This document shows, piece by piece, positions 22,327 through 33,478 of a DNA stretch of 64,000 nt (positions are counted from its first letter, which is position 1; each line of letters opens with the position of its first letter). The notes under the pieces are model-generated. The model worked only from the letters and a program-made list of their open reading frames with translations. It did no database searches and was not told where the DNA came from. Source of the stretch: Notospermus geniculatus (taxonomy: Eukaryota; Nemertea; Pilidiophora; Heteronemertea; Lineidae); the NCBI GenBank assembly GCA_002633025.1, contig NMRB01000246.1, positions 300,325 to 364,324 of the forward strand, read 5' to 3'. The position numbers and the translations under genes are program-made.

Positions 22327-23451
22327 GCTTCGTTTAATGGAAGAATATCTGTTGTGTTCTCACCATTTGCCTTTGCGACAGCAAGGTACAAGGACACCGT
22401 GTACCAACCAGCTGAGGTTTCCGATTTTCTGTGGCAATGAGTGATGACTATCTTATTCTCTTATTCCAACCGAACTGCAACGATCAAAGCACGGCTTGTT
22501 TCGTCCATCTCCTAATCCTCACGAACATCAGTGACCTGTGAAACCAGGCATTCTTGGTAATATTGTGCACGTCTACATGTAGTGTCCGTTTAGTCCACTT
22601 TCGGCAGGTTTTCAAAATGTCTCATCGTTGTCTTCTGCGATCACTAGTGCAGGCCCCTCGCAACAAAGCACCACACGGTGTCTAAGCAAGGCGTTGTTTA
22701 TTCTGCGCTTTACCCATCTTCGATCTTCGGATTCCTGACCAAGCTTCCTGGTGTTGTTCGCGACGGTGGTTTGGCTGATTTTGGGTCCAGTTTCTGTCTC
22801 TTTCCTCTCAGCGAAGACAAAGAGAAGAGCCAGGATGTCACTCATCCCCTAGCCACATGTCAGCATCCGATCCCGGCCATCCGATCTCTTGCTCCGTGAG
22901 CCGGTTGGCCATGATACGTCCTTCAAACACGGCACTGATACGAGCTTGGCCTCCAATGGAAGGGACCGCATTCTCAGTGGCTTGAGAGTTTAACGGCTCC
23001 GTCCAACGGAAACCAGTTTGCTTTCACAAATGTAGTACCGTACTGTACAGTTTGGTGAATGCGAGCAAAATAAAAGAGCGAAGAAAAGAGCCGTCCCAAG
23101 ACGGAACGATTATCAGGTAAACTTCGTAGTATATCAAATACTTACATAGCCAGGCATCAGTCAACGACGAAATACGGCAGACTTACATGAAATCAACACC
23201 AGTGTCTTTTTTGAGTGAAAAGGTGGGTTTCCCTGTCCAGTGAAATCACGAGTGTGAGATTTTCACTCAATGAATACACGAGTGTCGTTTTCTTCTCGTC
23301 TCGGATCTAACGGGTTTCCATTCTCTATCCGCCTTTTTCGATTGTCTCTGAACATTCACCATTGAGAGTGATCTCGGATCTAAAGGTCAGTTTGTTTCTA
23401 GGTCCAAAAAATTACATGAACATGTACAGGCATTGACTAATGTTTATTAAG
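22327..23451. repeat. 1.1-kb direct duplication, unit 2
   Basis: Copy of 20900-22238 without the nested duplication. It has a 4-bp deletion near 22355 and an 8-bp insertion (CCAAGCTT) near 22740 that breaks the hydrophobic frame kept in both nested copies of unit 1. If any of these segments were coding, this one is disabled. Confidence 0.88.
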
Positions 23452-23480
23452 ACCGCCCATCCCCACAGATGGACGGTCTT
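23449..23480. repeat. Short hairpin
   Basis: AAGACCGCCCAT and ATGGACGGTCTT form a 12-bp stem with one mismatch around CCCCACAG, exactly at the right border of duplication unit 2. It may be a remnant of the element that ended the duplication. Confidence 0.5.
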
Positions 23481-23481
23481 C

Positions 23482-24073
23482 CTTGTTTTTACTGATTTTC
23501 TCTCTCTGGATCTCTCTCTCCTCATCCAATTCACGTGTTGTCCCTAAGATAACTCAATAAATGGTAAATGAGGTGTTGTCCGTGTCAGCTTGACTGATTG
23601 AGTGGGAGTTATTTTACTGCAAAATGCCAAAAGAGGCATTTTCTCTTGAGATTTGGGTGCAGATTGGGTGCAGGTGCAAATACCATTGCTGTAGCTCCAT
23701 TGGTTTTTGCGGTATTTAAGAAAACTTGCTGTCCTTTTAAACTTTCCTACAAGAGTGTACGTACATTGTATACATACTGCTCATCCATTGCCCCAACTGG
23801 AATTTCTTCGGTGTGATTAGGTTGACAGGATACAACAGTTCTCGTTATTTATTTCTGATATAAACGAAATGCTGGCCAAGAACTGCGAAAAACAGTAGAA
23901 AGGGCGAAGAGATGAACCCAGAATATTTCGAAGTATCCCGGGCGATTTTCATCCAGATGACTATTATAGAAGTTGCAGATGATAATAGAGATGGCCCTGA
24001 TGGAGATTTCGTTTCATTTTTCGTTGTATGCAAGCATTATGTTTCAGTTCATTAAAAAGAGCATGGCAAAGCG
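23482..24073. other. Non-coding stretch, nothing recognised
   Basis: No gene or structured repeat could be supported. Confidence 0.4.
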
Positions 24074-24363
24074 TACACTCGGCCCCAGTGTGTATCCGAC
24101 GTCCCGGTCTTCCACACATTGGCACTTTTGGGGCTCAAAAGCCGTTAACACCAGTAGATGATGGCACTCTACTGGGCTCCAGCCTATCACCACGTTTTCT
24201 CACTCATAATTGCCGCGGAAATTCCGCGAAACTTACTTCCGGGAAAAACGCAAGGACCCGTGCTGCCACCACGCGGTCTTCACGACTGTTAATCTCTAAA
24301 AGAGCCAGACGCGGAGTGTGACTTACCGAAGGGGTGAGCCCGTAGCGTCTGGCCAAGCGAGAT
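24074..24363. repeat. Interspersed repeat, copy 1 (uninterrupted)
   Basis: About 290 bp starting TACACTCGGCCCCAGTGTGT and ending GGCCAAGCGAGAT, repeated at 27436-27877. Near its end a 50-base segment (24304-24353) is bounded by GCCAGACGC and GCGTCTGGC and can fold into a hairpin. The minus strand of that segment contains CGGTAAGTC, an exact 5' splice-site word. No coding function is recognised. Confidence 0.8.
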
Positions 24364-24622
24364 TAGGCAAAGCGGCGCTCTGTTATTTCGTTTAATGTAG
24401 GAGGCAGCGCCCACTGTCAGTGATGGTCCCTCCCTCCCTCACCTACCCCCCCCCCAAAGAAGACAGATAAACAATGTTCCTTGAAAAGTTCGATTCCTTA
24501 TAATACAGTCTTCATTTTCGTCACTTCTACAGCAGATTTGGTATGAAGTGCAGTGCATCGATAATCTCAACAACAACCTCGGCATTTCTTTGTCAACGCT
24601 ACGGTGTTGTCATCGTCCTGTC

Positions 24623-26385
24623 CTCGCTACAGCTCGTAAATCAGGGCCAACATGTACATGTAGGAGTAGGCAACTTCTTGCCCTAGTGCGATAAACTTTT
24701 TTGTCGCAAAAAGGTTCGTCGCACTATAGGGCCCTATAGGGCAAGAAATTGCGGGGGAATAATACGTCGTTTTAATGCAACAAAGGACACAATGAACACT
24801 CTCGTAAACAGTTGCATGTATCGTAAATGTTCAACACGGCAGAAGGATCACTATGTGCAAATGAGGCTGATTGAAACTTTGTCGTCTTGAATTGGTAACT
24901 CAACGTGCCATATCGACTCTCCTGGGTCCAGTTAGCATTCTGTTCTTTGCAGGCTTTTCTTCTTCCTTACAAATACCACTTTCTTCCGATGTTAACGACA
25001 CGGCGATTGCAATCAACAAGTTGAAGCACACTATCAAAACATCGAAAAATGACTGTTCTGCTAAGTATTAGAAGGGTTTCCTCAGACACAATCGAATGAT
25101 AAGCATCAACCGATTCGTAAACTGAACTATTCTGAAACCGAATGTATAAGAAACTATGGGGTTTGCACATGTGCGTTCACAGACCTTTGAAGCGATCAAC
25201 GAATCGAAATTTTTCAACAAACCAAGTATGGGCGTTTTTTTCGCTGTATCCCTTTTGGAGTGCTCAGTGCACTGCGGTAATAAAAGGCCATGCACTAGCT
25301 TCAATGTAATGCCTGACGAGGAGAGCTATCTTTGTCAGCTAAGTGGTAAAAAGGTAAAATGTACAGAAGAGGACGAAATGTCGATTGGCTATGGTTCAAT
25401 CCTTTACCAGATAAAGGTAAGTCTGCAAATCATCACAGTCTCCTTTATAAATACGGTAATTCTGATCTTGTTCTAACTGTTTTAAAATTGTAGAGGTAAT
25501 GGTGTGTCATGTTGGGCAATAGCAAAAAACATAAACGAATCGATTACGTAAAGCCAAAAGTTCAGGTAGTGAGAGACATCTGGTGGCCACACCTGAAGTG
25601 TATCACTCCGCGACTGCATCGTTCGCAGTTAAACTTTGTTTAATTCTTTTATGCCATTAGCCGGTGGAAGAAGTCCATTGCGTGAATTTTGCTGAGGATT
25701 CAATCTGTGATATTAGTAATGTTCGTAGAGTAGAGCTTGAAAGGGCAGGGTGAAATTCTGGAATAGTTCGTTATTTTCTATTGCACAGGATCAACGCCAA
25801 GTGTATTTTCAATTAGGTGAACGCATTCAGATCATTCCCCCAATAAAGATTACATTAAAGAGAGGGGCATTTTACTATGTTACTTCAATAAACAGACTTG
25901 TTTCTATACACACTACACACCCACTAACATTTTACCGCGTTCTGATTTACAGACGGACAAGAAAGAATAATGCATTTATTGTAGAGTATAACAGTTCCTT
26001 CTACAGGAGGGATATGGCCCTGTATAAGAAATACTTCAAAACCTTCATGGTTGTCATCATTTTCACTAGGCACGTACCAAAATATCTACTGTACGATTTT
26101 ACGAAAGGTAAATTGGCTGGAGAAATATTGGTGCCCAATAGTGAAGTTTGCATACACTCTCGATATAGACTTAAAACTGATATTTCCGTATCGAATAACT
26201 TAAAGGCGGTATTTTTTTGCCGACTGACTTCTCGTTTTGATGTAGCAGTAACACTTTATGATTATCAAATATTATATAATGGTACTTACACCCAAATGGT
26301 CCTCGAAAACGCCACTAAATTGTTTCACCAAAATGCGAATTCGATACAAAATTATCACAGCAGATTGCTTGGGTTCGTTTACGGA
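24623..26385. repeat. Tandem gene duplication, copy I segment
   Basis: Matches 28717-30438 from TACAGCTCGTAAATCAGGGC through the third exon of the PAN-type gene, then stops abruptly after TTCGTTTACGGA. Near its start both copies hold a hairpin (CTTCTTGCCCTAGTGCGA paired with TCGCACTA..GGGCAAGAA, 24671-24751 here). Confidence 0.9.
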
Positions 26386-26517
26386 TCATCCTCAACATTG
26401 ACCATGAGAGTCACAGTTTCACACTTAACCATGGAGACTTATCACAGAGGTGAGCACAATGGCCCTGGCCATTTCATTTACATACCCATGATTTTTATGT
26501 GCCATTTTCACCAGTGA
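25156..26517 (+). pseudogene. PAN/apple-domain gene, copy I, truncated
   Basis: Exon 1 (25156-25416) encodes 87 residues with Cys spacing 36-40-46-60 and SLLECSVHC..PCTSFN, the hallmark of a PAN/apple module, and ends in AAG followed by a consensus GTAAGT donor. The next exon is damaged: where copy II has TSCPKHPLCDKP, this copy has an unrelated stretch with an in-frame TAA near 25640. Exon 3 starts at 25789 after TTTTCTATTGCACAG and follows copy II for about 199 codons to 26385, then runs into unrelated sequence with a stop at 26515-26517. The final 145 codons of exon 3 and the 3' module are missing. It was probably disabled by recombination. Upstream there is no credible signal-peptide exon. 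Confidence 0.75.
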
Positions 26518-27435
26518 CTTTCTACCAGTGACTTTTTACCGGTGCCTTTTTTACCAGTGCCTTTTTTACCGTACACCACATAGAGTATGCCTGAAAGCAT
26601 CAAACTGAGGATGGACACCAGTCAACTTTATCCAATTTTCATGAAATTTAGCCGTGATAACATCGTTTTTGTATGTGGAAAAAGTATCTGCTATAGGCAA
26701 ATTGACTAGATGTAACAGGTGACATGATATTTGGAAATAAACACCTTACGCTGTACATTAATGCATAAGAAGATAGTTGGCTACTCAAGCATGATAAGAA
26801 CAATAGGCCTTGTGGGGAGTCACAAATTTCTGGTAATGGCCAGCAAGGGTTCAGCCACAGACGATAACACACAAATGTAGGCCTACCGTCTAGGATACCA
26901 GCTATGATACCAGCGAGGCAGTCAGAGTCGAACACAACTGAATAACGGCAAAATCCCGGAAAACGAATGAATTTGCGTTGCACTCGCGTCGAACGTTACG
27001 TAGTAAAATAATACTCAAGACTAGAGACTAGTAGAAGTAGAGACTAGAGACTAGAAATAATACTCAAGACTAAAGACTTGAAATGTGAAATTTGCTAGGC
27101 AGCAAATTTGATGGTCCCCACTTAAAAAATGGAAGTTAGTGAAGAGGCCAAGGGGATCACGTAGTTAGAAAATGTGCCAGGGCAGGCATAGGCCCTAGGC
27201 CTACAATGCTTAGTGAGCTGAGATGATATCTTATTATAGACCCCTTGGCCTTGGGTGGGAAGGGGTTAACACCACACGATTGGCCTACAATCCTGGTTGA
27301 ATTAAGGTAGATACCTTAATCGACCCCTTGGCTGGGAGTTGTTCGGTCACCATACGATAAACAAAACCCATGTGCAATTTTAAAATTAGCATCATTCCGA
27401 TGACGTTGCATTCGTCATGGATGAAAGTTCCGATG
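26386..27435. other. Non-coding stretch with short tandem repeats
   Basis: Contains an imperfect repeat of TTTTTTACCAGTGCC (about 26511-26571) and repeated AGACTAGAGACTAG words (about 27015-27077). No gene recognised. Confidence 0.5.
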
Positions 27436-27877
27436 TACACTCGACCCCAGTGTGTATCCGACGACCAGGTGTAACATAGGTGAGTGTTTCTGTGGCTCAG
27501 TGTTCCCCAACAATAGACGCGGCCTAGAATGGTTATTGTTGGGTTAGTTGCCGCTTAATCCGTCAGGAGGGAAACAATAAGAAAAACACAGAAACACGAG
27601 GAACACTGATCGACGTTACACCTGTCTTCCACACACTGGCACTTTTGGGGTTCAAAAGCCGTGAACACCACTAGATGGCACTCTACTGGGCTCCAGCCAA
27701 TCACCACGCTTTCTCACTCATAATTGCTGCGGAAGTTCCGCGAAACTAAGCGAAATGAGAAGTGTCCGTGCCCATGCTGCCACCGCGCGGTCTTCACTAC
27801 TGTTTATCTCTAAAAAAGCCAGACGCGGAGTGTGACTTACCAAAGGGGTGAGCCCGTAGCGTCTGGCCAAGCGAGAT
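27436..27877. repeat. Interspersed repeat, copy 2 (interrupted by a MITE)
   Basis: Same family as 24074-24363, opened by the insertion 27466-27624. The hairpin-forming segment is conserved at 27818-27867. Confidence 0.8.
27466..27624. mobile_element. 159-bp MITE with CAGGTGTAAC termini
   Basis: 10-bp perfect inverted termini CAGGTGTAAC/GTTACACCTG, followed inward by the pairs GTGTTTCTGTG/CACAGAAACAC and AGTGTTCC/GGAACACT. The uninterrupted repeat copy (GACGTCCCGGTCTTCC, near 24100) shows that this block is an insertion. No clear target duplication can be seen because the flanks have diverged. Confidence 0.85.
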
Positions 27878-28715
27878 GATGCATCTTATTAAAGTGCTTA
27901 CACACGAAGACGGCCAAACTCCAATCTGAACGTCAGATTGCTTTATTTCTACTAATAGTGGGATGCAAAAAAGCAAATTCTTACTTAACAGATGCACCCC
28001 ACTAACAGACTATACAGTATAAATGATACATGTACAATATTCAAGATGTCCAGAATTTACATACATGTGTACAATATGGTGCATATTCATGGACATGAAT
28101 GAGACAATGGATCAAAGATGAGACGACAAAGGAACGTCAAAAATGAATTAATACTAGTAATAGAACAGGTGAGAAAGCAACGATGTCTTTCCCGTCCGTT
28201 CCAGGACCAGCCAAAACGTTTCGTTTGCAAAATGAATCTTTTGATGAGAGTAAAAAGGTTTATGTTTTCTTCAGGTGAGAACTTTTCTGAACCATTTACA
28301 GTACCTGGCACAATTGACCTCCCTAAACAGCTAGGACTTTAGGCCCGATCGGGCACAATCGCCAACTTGGGACATATCGCTCGATTGGGTCACAATTGCC
28401 AATAATTGCCACTGATTGCATGTCCCCATTGAGTCATATTGCCAGATCGAGTCATGACAAGCCGTTTGTACATTAATGACAATGAAATGGTCCATGGACC
28501 ATGTGCTCACCCTTTTGGACATACATGTAACAGTGTAATGACAGAGGGAGCAACATGTCAGTTATGAGCAATCTGGGTCAAGTTATTCCCAAGTTGCAGG
28601 ACTGCAATGATTGTTGGGTTTAACTTATGCCACCTGGTGGCCATATTGGATGTCTGATTGGGCCAAAACTTCACATGCACATAAAGGTCATCTAGAGGGA
28701 GCCACATAGCACATT
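27878..28715. other. Non-coding stretch, nothing recognised
   Basis: No gene supported. It ends at the single N (28716), immediately after which the second copy of the tandem gene duplication begins. Confidence 0.45.
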
Positions 28716-28716
28716 N

Positions 28717-30438
28717 TACAGCTCGTAAATCAGGGCCAGCAGATACATGTAGGCAACTTCTTGCCCCAGCGCGACAAACGTTTTTGTCGCAGAAAGGTTC
28801 GTCGCACTAGGGCAAGAAATTGCGGGGGAAAAATACGTCGTTTTAATCGACAAAGGACACAATGAACACGCTCGTAAACAGTTGCATGTATCGTAAATGT
28901 TCACCACGGCAGAAGGATCGTACAAATGAGGCTGATCGAAACTTTGTCGTCTTAAATTAATAACTCAACGTGCCATATCGACTCTCCTGGGTCCAGTTTG
29001 TAGCATTCTGTTCTTTGCAGGGTTTTCTTTTTCCTAACAAATACAACTTCTTCCGATGAACGACACGGCGATTGCAATCAACAAGTTGATAGAAGTGCAT
29101 CATCAAAATATCGAAAAATGACTGTTCTGCTTAGTATTAGAAGGATTTCCTCACACACAATCGAATGATAAGCATCAACCGGTTCGTAAACTGTGTTCTG
29201 AAACCGAACGACATGTATAAGAAGCTATGGGGTTTACACATGTGCGTTCACAGACCTTTGAAGCGATCAACGAATCGAAATTTTTCAACAAACCAAATAT
29301 GGGCGTTTTTTTCGCTGTATCCCTTTTGGAGTGCTCAGTGCACTGCGCTTACAACAGGCCATGCACTAGCTTCAATGTAATGCCCGACGAGGAGAGCTAT
29401 CTTTGTCAACTAAGTGGTAAAACGGTAAAATGTACAGAAGAGGACGAAATGTCGATTGGCTATGGTTCAATCCTTTATCAGATAAAGGTAGGTCTGCCAA
29501 CCATCACAGTCTCCTTTATATGTACGGTAATTCCGATCTTGTTCTAACAGGCTGTTATTGTAGAGGTACATGTAATGGTGTGTCATGTTGGGCAATGACA
29601 GAAACCATAAAGGAATTAATTACGTAAAGTCAAAAGTTCAGGAGGTGAGAGACATCTGGTGGCCATACTTGAAGTGTATCACTTCGTGTCCAAAACATCC
29701 TTTATGCGATAAGCCGATCGAGGAAGTCCAATGTTTGAATTTTGCTGAGGATTCAATCTGTGATATTAGTGATGTTCGTAGAGTAGAGCTTGAAAGGGCA
29801 GGGTGAAATTCTGGGTTTGTCCGTTATTTTCTATTGCACAGGATCAAAGCGAAGTGTATTTTCAATTAGGTGAACGCATTCAGATCATTCCCCCAATAAA
29901 GATTACATTAAAGAGAGGGGCATTTTACTATGTTACTTCAATAAAGAGACTTGTTTCTATACACGCGGCACACCCACTACCATTTTACCGCGTTCTGATT
30001 TACAGACGAACAAGAAAGAATAATGCATTTATTGTCGAGTACAACGGTTCCTTCTTCAGGAGGGATATAGCCCTGAATAAGAAATTCTTCAAAACCTTCA
30101 TGGTTGTCATCATTTTTGGTAGGCACGTACCAAAATATCTACTGTACGATTTTACGAAAGGTAAATTGGCTGGACAAATATTGGTGCCCAATAGTGAAGT
30201 TTGCATACACTCTCGATATAGACTTATAACTGATATTTCCGTATCCAATAACTTAAAGGCGGTATTTTTTTGCCGACTGACTTCTCGTTTTGATGTAGCA
30301 GTAACACTTTATGATTATCGAATATTAAAAAATGGTACATACACCCAAATTGTCCTCGAAAACTCCACTAAATTATTTCACCAAAATGCGAATTCGATAA
30401 AAAACTATCACAGCAGCTCGCTTGGGTTCGTTTACGGA
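28717..30438. repeat. Tandem gene duplication, copy II segment
   Basis: Matches 24623-26385 with many point differences and small indels in the non-coding parts, and fewer in the exons. It begins on the first base after an N. Confidence 0.9.
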
Positions 30439-30870
30439 ACTGATGTATTCATTAACATTTTAATGAGGCGGGGTTTCATTTTTCTCTGGCTCTTTCCGAG
30501 GGGTCTCAATTACGCATTTATAGTGCGACAGATTGGACAGGCAGGAAGCAAACAGATCAGTGTCAAAATTGGAGAATCCACAATAGGCAGTGGTATAGGT
30601 GTGATCGGCAAGTATTTAATGAACCGAATGGATTTACCCTGCGTACCAAAAAATAGTAAACTTCAAAGTTCTTCGTATAATCCCACGTTTCTAAGGAATA
30701 TGTCCCCAGTGCAACTTCCAGTTAGAAACATAAACAAACAGGCAGCTCCCATACATTTATTGGAATATTTAAGTCGGGGCGAAATTTATTATCTATTTTG
30801 CTCCAATCGTGGATATGACCGAACAATGGAGTCACGTAGTATTTTTGTATTCTTCGACACATTCCACTGA
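29227..30870 (+). CDS. PAN/apple-domain gene, copy II: exons 1-3 (provisional model)
   Basis: Proposed exons 29227-29487, 29642-29782 and 29842-30870, all phase 0, giving about 476 residues. Exon 1 starts at an ATG in good Kozak context (G at -3, G at +4) and encodes a PAN/apple-like module (Cys 36, 40, 46, 60; SLLECSVHC, PCTSFN). Exon 2 is short and cysteine-rich (KCITSCPKHPLC, five Cys in 47 residues). Exon 3, after TTTTCTATTGCACAG, encodes 342 residues rich in alternating hydrophobic residues, with N-glycosylation motifs (NGS, NGT, NST) and four cysteines, ending FFDTFH and TGA. PAN modules bind proteins or sugars outside the cell, so a secreted or surface role is inferred, but no signal peptide or transmembrane segment is assigned. 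The GTAGGT donor is weaker than in copy I. The 3' module at 31158-32168 may be a further exon. Exon 2 borders are the least certain. Confidence 0.65.
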
Positions 30871-31157
30871 AATATGCTTTCTATGCTGAAATCTCTATAT
30901 CAAACGGTGGCATATCAATTTGATATTCCCTACCAAGCTATGAAAGCAGTCAAACTTTTGAGGACCTTCGGCGTAAAAAGTTGGTGCTGAAATTGAAAGG
31001 AATTTGGATTAGCGACGCGCCGATTACATTTACAAAGGTTAACGCGCATCGGGGGGAATGTGGCTGTCTGTCTAATAATAGGCCTGGTGATCATTGGTAA
31101 AATTTGTTGTTAAGTATTAAATTTAAGGCAACATAATTCTAACGATATCTTGTGTCA

Positions 31158-32168
31158 ATGATGCAGAAACTTCCTATTAACTACAACGCATTGATCAACG
31201 TTACGTTTCTTCCTCCAATATCTCGAATTAGTTGTGGGTTCGTGGATAGAATATCAAAAGATGTCATTGTTTTTCGTCCACGAGAAGATCAGCCGCTACT
31301 TTCTAAAACGGTGTATCGTTTGATTCGTCGCGACATGTGTTATTGGAGGGTCAGTTCGAAAAACGTATTCCTGCCAACAAATCAATCCCCATACGACTTG
31401 CACGCGGACCTTAGCAAAAGGAATCTGGTGAATCGGAAGAAAAGATTCGGAAATCCCTTTAGTTTTGTGGGGCGGAATTTTGTCATAGTGAGGACGACTT
31501 CTAAACATGAACTTGGTTTACTTGATCATCGGCTAAAACTGAGCGGAAAAATTGGGGCCATTACATTTCCCGCGGGAGATCCATGTTTTGGGAAGCGTGA
31601 TATTGGTCAAGTTGAGCTACGTCATCAACACAAAGGAATTCGTTCCTGTAATGATGGTAATTCAAAGTTAATATGGGTATATGACGTCATCGTGTCGGGA
31701 ACAAGTTATGTTATGATGAATTTTACAAATGGTACGAAAATCGGTGGTAACAGGCTAGGTATCATTGACTTCACCGACGGTGGTGGCGTGTTCAGCTGTG
31801 AGTATAACCATAAAAGAAGACAAATTGACTTCGTAATCCAAGACAACTGTAAAAACAATAAACCTAGGACGTACCCAATGATGCAGTATGATAGGTCAAT
31901 TCAAGAACTTTGCTGCAGTTGGGATACCATAAATCAAGTTATACGTCTATCCTATGTTTCCAAGGGCAGGGTGAACTTGTATGAATTGCAGTATCTCGGA
32001 CGATCTGGCATTCACTTGCGTCAAATGAATATTCGGAACTATTCATACGTTCACAAAGTTAAAGATATCAATCACCTTGCGATATCCGGTGATATGATTG
32101 TGCAAGTTGTAACACCTGGCGGTATAAGTGTCCTTTGGAAATATGCAAATTTATTCATGGCAGAATGA
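31158..32168 (+). CDS. Unrecognised beta-rich module (copy II), probable last exon of the PAN-type gene
   Basis: Open frame of about 336 codons lying 290 bp downstream of the exon 3 stop, ending in LFMAE and TGA. Either ATGATGCAG is the start, or the CAG is a 3' splice site (preceded by TTCTAACGAT, branch-point-like) and a donor inside exon 3, such as CAC followed by GTAGTA near 30834, joins the two. It contains GGGVFSCEY (immunoglobulin-like D-x-G-x-F-x-C), ELCCSW, and sequons NVT, NFT, NGT, NYS. Homologous copies lie at 14299-15306 (complete) and 7906-8365 (fragment). The 3' flank is also conserved to about 32347. No known family was recognised; an Ig-like or other beta-sandwich extracellular domain is a guess. 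Confidence 0.6.
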   Translation: MMQKLPINYNALINVTFLPPISRISCGFVDRISKDVIVFRPREDQPLLSKTVYRLIRRDMCYWRVSSKNVFLPTNQSPYDLHADLSKRNLVNRKKRFGNPFSFVGRNFVIVRTTSKHELGLLDHRLKLSGKIGAITFPAGDPCFGKRDIGQVELRHQHKGIRSCNDGNSKLIWVYDVIVSGTSYVMMNFTNGTKIGGNRLGIIDFTDGGGVFSCEYNHKRRQIDFVIQDNCKNNKPRTYPMMQYDRSIQELCCSWDTINQVIRLSYVSKGRVNLYELQYLGRSGIHLRQMNIRNYSYVHKVKDINHLAISGDMIVQVVTPGGISVLWKYANLFMAE

Positions 32169-32347
32169 CCCAAAAGAAAGGCAAAGATTTCCGAGCCGAA
32201 ACAATCTTTTGGGATCGGGAGAACGTCTCCACCTCTGTGGTACCAAAAACTGCTGCTTGTTTCTGAATTTAGTATCTGCGATGTTCACTTTCTTTGTTTC
32301 GGTGACACTAAACTGATGAAACTGTGACATTGCCGTCGAAGTTGCAG

Positions 32348-33360
32348 CCAAGTCAAGAAATGCATGAGATGGTGTGGTGCTAGTAGTCCTTGATAGCAAC
32401 TAGTGAAGAACGTGCAACCGAGAACGAATGAGTAAAAGTCAGTTGGAACAGACGTGATCCAGTGTGTGAATTACCTCTAATATTTCCATTCTATTCGCCC
32501 AGTAATGGAACATTATTTACTTCAGTGGAGTTTATGGTTCAGTTTATTAAGTATCCGTCAACAAGCGTCTGAGTAGACGACAGGAACAAAATAAATACAC
32601 TCCAAATTTAAGTCCTGAGACTCGGTAGCATGTCCCCGTGTGTCAGAACTGGGGATGATTGTTCAACTACTTGTTTGCTGGTGAACGTGACTAGTCTGTT
32701 ATCAAGACGTACCGCAACCGGATCAAAGCCGTTTCAAGAGGCTGGTAATTGGTCGTAATTCATTAAATGCGCCATCAGACACCAAAGTTCACACCACGAA
32801 GCAAACGTTGGCTACAGAGACTGGTGGAATGTCAATGATGTCGAGGGTCAGCACCAGCGGCCGGTTTCTCTGTCGACAAATTACTCAGTTATCATACAAT
32901 GTATTGTATGTGTGAAACAATTCACAAAAGGTAGTTAAACACTGTCCTGGACGCCACCCCACCCCTGGCAAATATACATGTAGAAGAATATACGATTACA
33001 AGCAAGAACCCGTGGCAATCGGCGATTCTTATTTTGGCCGAGGTTGGAATGCACGACACGGCTGGAATTGGTGCAACACGGTGTGCGATAGGGAGAATTT
33101 AGAAAGCAATCGAACAACACCGTTAAAAAAAGTAAAATTGCTACCAGAAAAAGTCCTCTTCGCAAATTAAACCACCCGTTGCATCAGGATAATGGTATCC
33201 TCTATTACCACGCCGAATTTCGAGGCAAAGCAAAGCTTCTAAAGCGTGACTTTATTGAACCGACTTCCAGCATTATTAGGCCTATATAGATTAAGATATA
33301 GATATAGATATAGATTATAGTGTAAGAACTGAAAATAGGCCTTAAACAGTTGATTATCGT
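32348..33360. other. Non-coding stretch with ATAGAT microsatellite
   Basis: No gene recognised. A short (ATATAG)n run lies at about 33290-33320. Confidence 0.5.
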
Positions 33361-33478
33361 GGCTGGTATTCATAAAAGTTAGCAAATGCTTTTACTTAAG
33401 ATTTGCACAGCGAGGTCTATGTAAATGTACTACAAAACTTGAAGTAAAAGCATTTGCTAGCTTTTATGAATATCAGCC
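33361..33478. mobile_element. 118-bp foldback MITE
   Basis: Arms GGCTGGTATTCATAAAAGTT and the mirrored CTTTTATGAATATCAGCC, with inner pairing AGCAAATGCTTTTACTT/AAGTAAAAGCATTTGCT. It shares the inner AGTAAAAGCATTTGCT word and length with 42733-42850. Confidence 0.85.

Noticed and set aside
24871-25071. Signal-peptide-like hydrophobic frame upstream of the copy I PAN exon
   Set aside because: There is no ATG and the corresponding frame in copy II is broken by a stop (TAG) and indels, so it is not conserved as coding.
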